Below are positions 5,280 through 5,816 of a DNA stretch of 5,816 nt, one piece after another. Made by a program: the position numbers and the translations under genes. The stretch's first letter is position 1. Every line of letters begins with the position of its first letter. The notes beneath the pieces are model-generated. The model saw only the letters and a list, made by a program, of their open reading frames with translations. It was not told the DNA's origin and did no database searches. The stretch is from assembly GCA_937902565.1 (NCBI GenBank), contig CALFMX010000187.1, forward strand, positions 1-5,816. The letters run 5' to 3'. The DNA is from an uncultured Spirochaetales bacterium. GTDB lineage: Bacteria; Spirochaetota; Spirochaetia; Sphaerochaetales; Sphaerochaetaceae.

Positions 5280-5816
5280 GATCAAGTTCTCCCTTGAGCG
5301 CCTCTATATACCGTTCGCTCACCTGTTCCCATGCAAAGAGGGAGTTGCCGAAATGGCCGTAGCAGGAGGTAAGGTTGTATATGGGACTGCGCAGCCCCAA
5401 CTCCTCGATGATGTCCTTCGGCTTGAGGCTGAAGACTGTGCGGACAGCATCCGCAAGCTGCTCATCGTCGATATTTCCTGTAGCGAAAGTGTGTACATTT
5501 ACCGCGACAGGTTCGGCCTTTCCGATTGCATACGAGATTGCTACCCCGCAGCGTTTGGCAAGGCCGGCGGCCACGATGTTCTTGGCGATCATGCGTGCCA
5601 TGTAAGCCCCGCTTCGGTCCACCTTGGTCGCATCCTTTCCGCTGAAGGCGCCCCCTCCGTGGAGTGCCAGACCCCCGTAGGTGTCCACCATGATCTTGCG
5701 GCCTGTAAGGCCGGTATCGGCACCAGGTCCGCCCTCAACGAAACGGCCGGATGGGTTGATGAGGATGCGTGTGTGCGCATCGATGGGGAAATGTATGAAG
5801 GCAGGCTCGAGCACCT
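5269..5816 (-). CDS. metK: S-adenosylmethionine synthetase, C-terminal half (cut by window edge)
   Basis: The frame is open to the window end and shows the last ~181 residues of a protein normally about 380-400 long; the GTG at 5814 is an internal valine codon, not a start. Visible family motifs are [12 protein letters not shown] (19-30), [14 protein letters not shown] (35-48), the glycine-rich GGGAFSGKD (53-61, phosphate loop), DRSGAYMAR (66-74), SYAIGKAEP (94-102) and a C-terminal YGHFG (152-156). The enzyme makes SAM from methionine and ATP. Substitutions in usually conserved runs (for example [10 protein letters not shown] and LALHGG) suggest a divergent, phage-type copy rather than the host housekeeping gene. 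Its stop codon overlaps the methyltransferase start by 11 bases, so SAM production and SAM-dependent DNA methylation are probably coupled. The N-terminal half is not available. Confidence 0.93.
   Translation of the reverse strand, partial: VLEPAFIHFPIDAHTRILINPSGRFVEGGPGADTGLTGRKIMVDTYGGLALHGGGAFSGKDATKVDRSGAYMARMIAKNIVAAGLAKRCGVAISYAIGKAEPVAVNVHTFATGNIDDEQLADAVRTVFSLKPKDIIEELGLRSPIYNLTSCYGHFGNSLFAWEQVSERYIEALKGELDHDH

Noticed and set aside
4317..5297. A 326-codon plus-strand open frame opposite the methyltransferase
   Set aside because: It lies wholly antisense to a gene with unambiguous ParB and methyltransferase motifs; the translation shows no family and the open frame follows from the GC-rich codon use of the real gene.

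Overview
The window looks like an accessory block of a bacteriophage or prophage. Most genes lie tightly packed on the minus strand, and two isolated genes are inserted on the plus strand. The phage-type content is a ParB-domain DNA methyltransferase coupled to a SAM synthetase, small membrane proteins, a nested spanin pair, a DUF4314 protein, and an amidoligase followed by a gamma-glutamylcyclotransferase. The spanin pair (inner-membrane coiled-coil protein plus embedded lipoprotein) implies a host with an outer membrane. The host species cannot be named from this sequence. Much of the DNA is fairly GC-rich (one sampled 60-base line in the methyltransferase is 62% GC, one in the unknown plus-strand gene is 58%).

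Reading the minus strand from its 5' side (high coordinates down): the C-terminal half of metK (5816-5269) overlaps a ParB/methyltransferase gene (5279-4035). This overlaps a single-TM protein (4042-3737), then a three-TM holin-like protein (3740-3429), an i-spanin-like gene (3436-3146) and an o-spanin-like lipoprotein (3285-2923) that starts inside the i-spanin in another frame. Every junction in this six-gene run overlaps, so it is probably one translationally coupled operon that makes SAM, methylates DNA and then disrupts the envelope. No endolysin is visible.

The middle carries a plus-strand gene (2377-2853) for an orphan CopZ-N-terminal-like iron-sulfur/zinc protein. Its sampled lines are only 38-43% GC, which suggests separately acquired cargo. 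Divergent from it is a minus-strand DUF4314 gene (2198-1950), whose 3' end overlaps tail-to-tail with an unrecognised 249-residue plus-strand gene (1244-1993).

The left part holds a minus-strand amidoligase (1036-131). After an 80-base gap containing a GC hairpin comes the first 16 codons of a gamma-glutamylcyclotransferase-like gene (50-1), cut by the window edge. The amidoligase/cyclotransferase pair is a known phage association, predicted to build and edit gamma-glutamyl or isopeptide-type linkages. An AT-rich divergent intergenic region (1037-1243) contains a clean inverted repeat placed like an operator. No tRNA, rRNA, CRISPR array or insertion sequence was seen.
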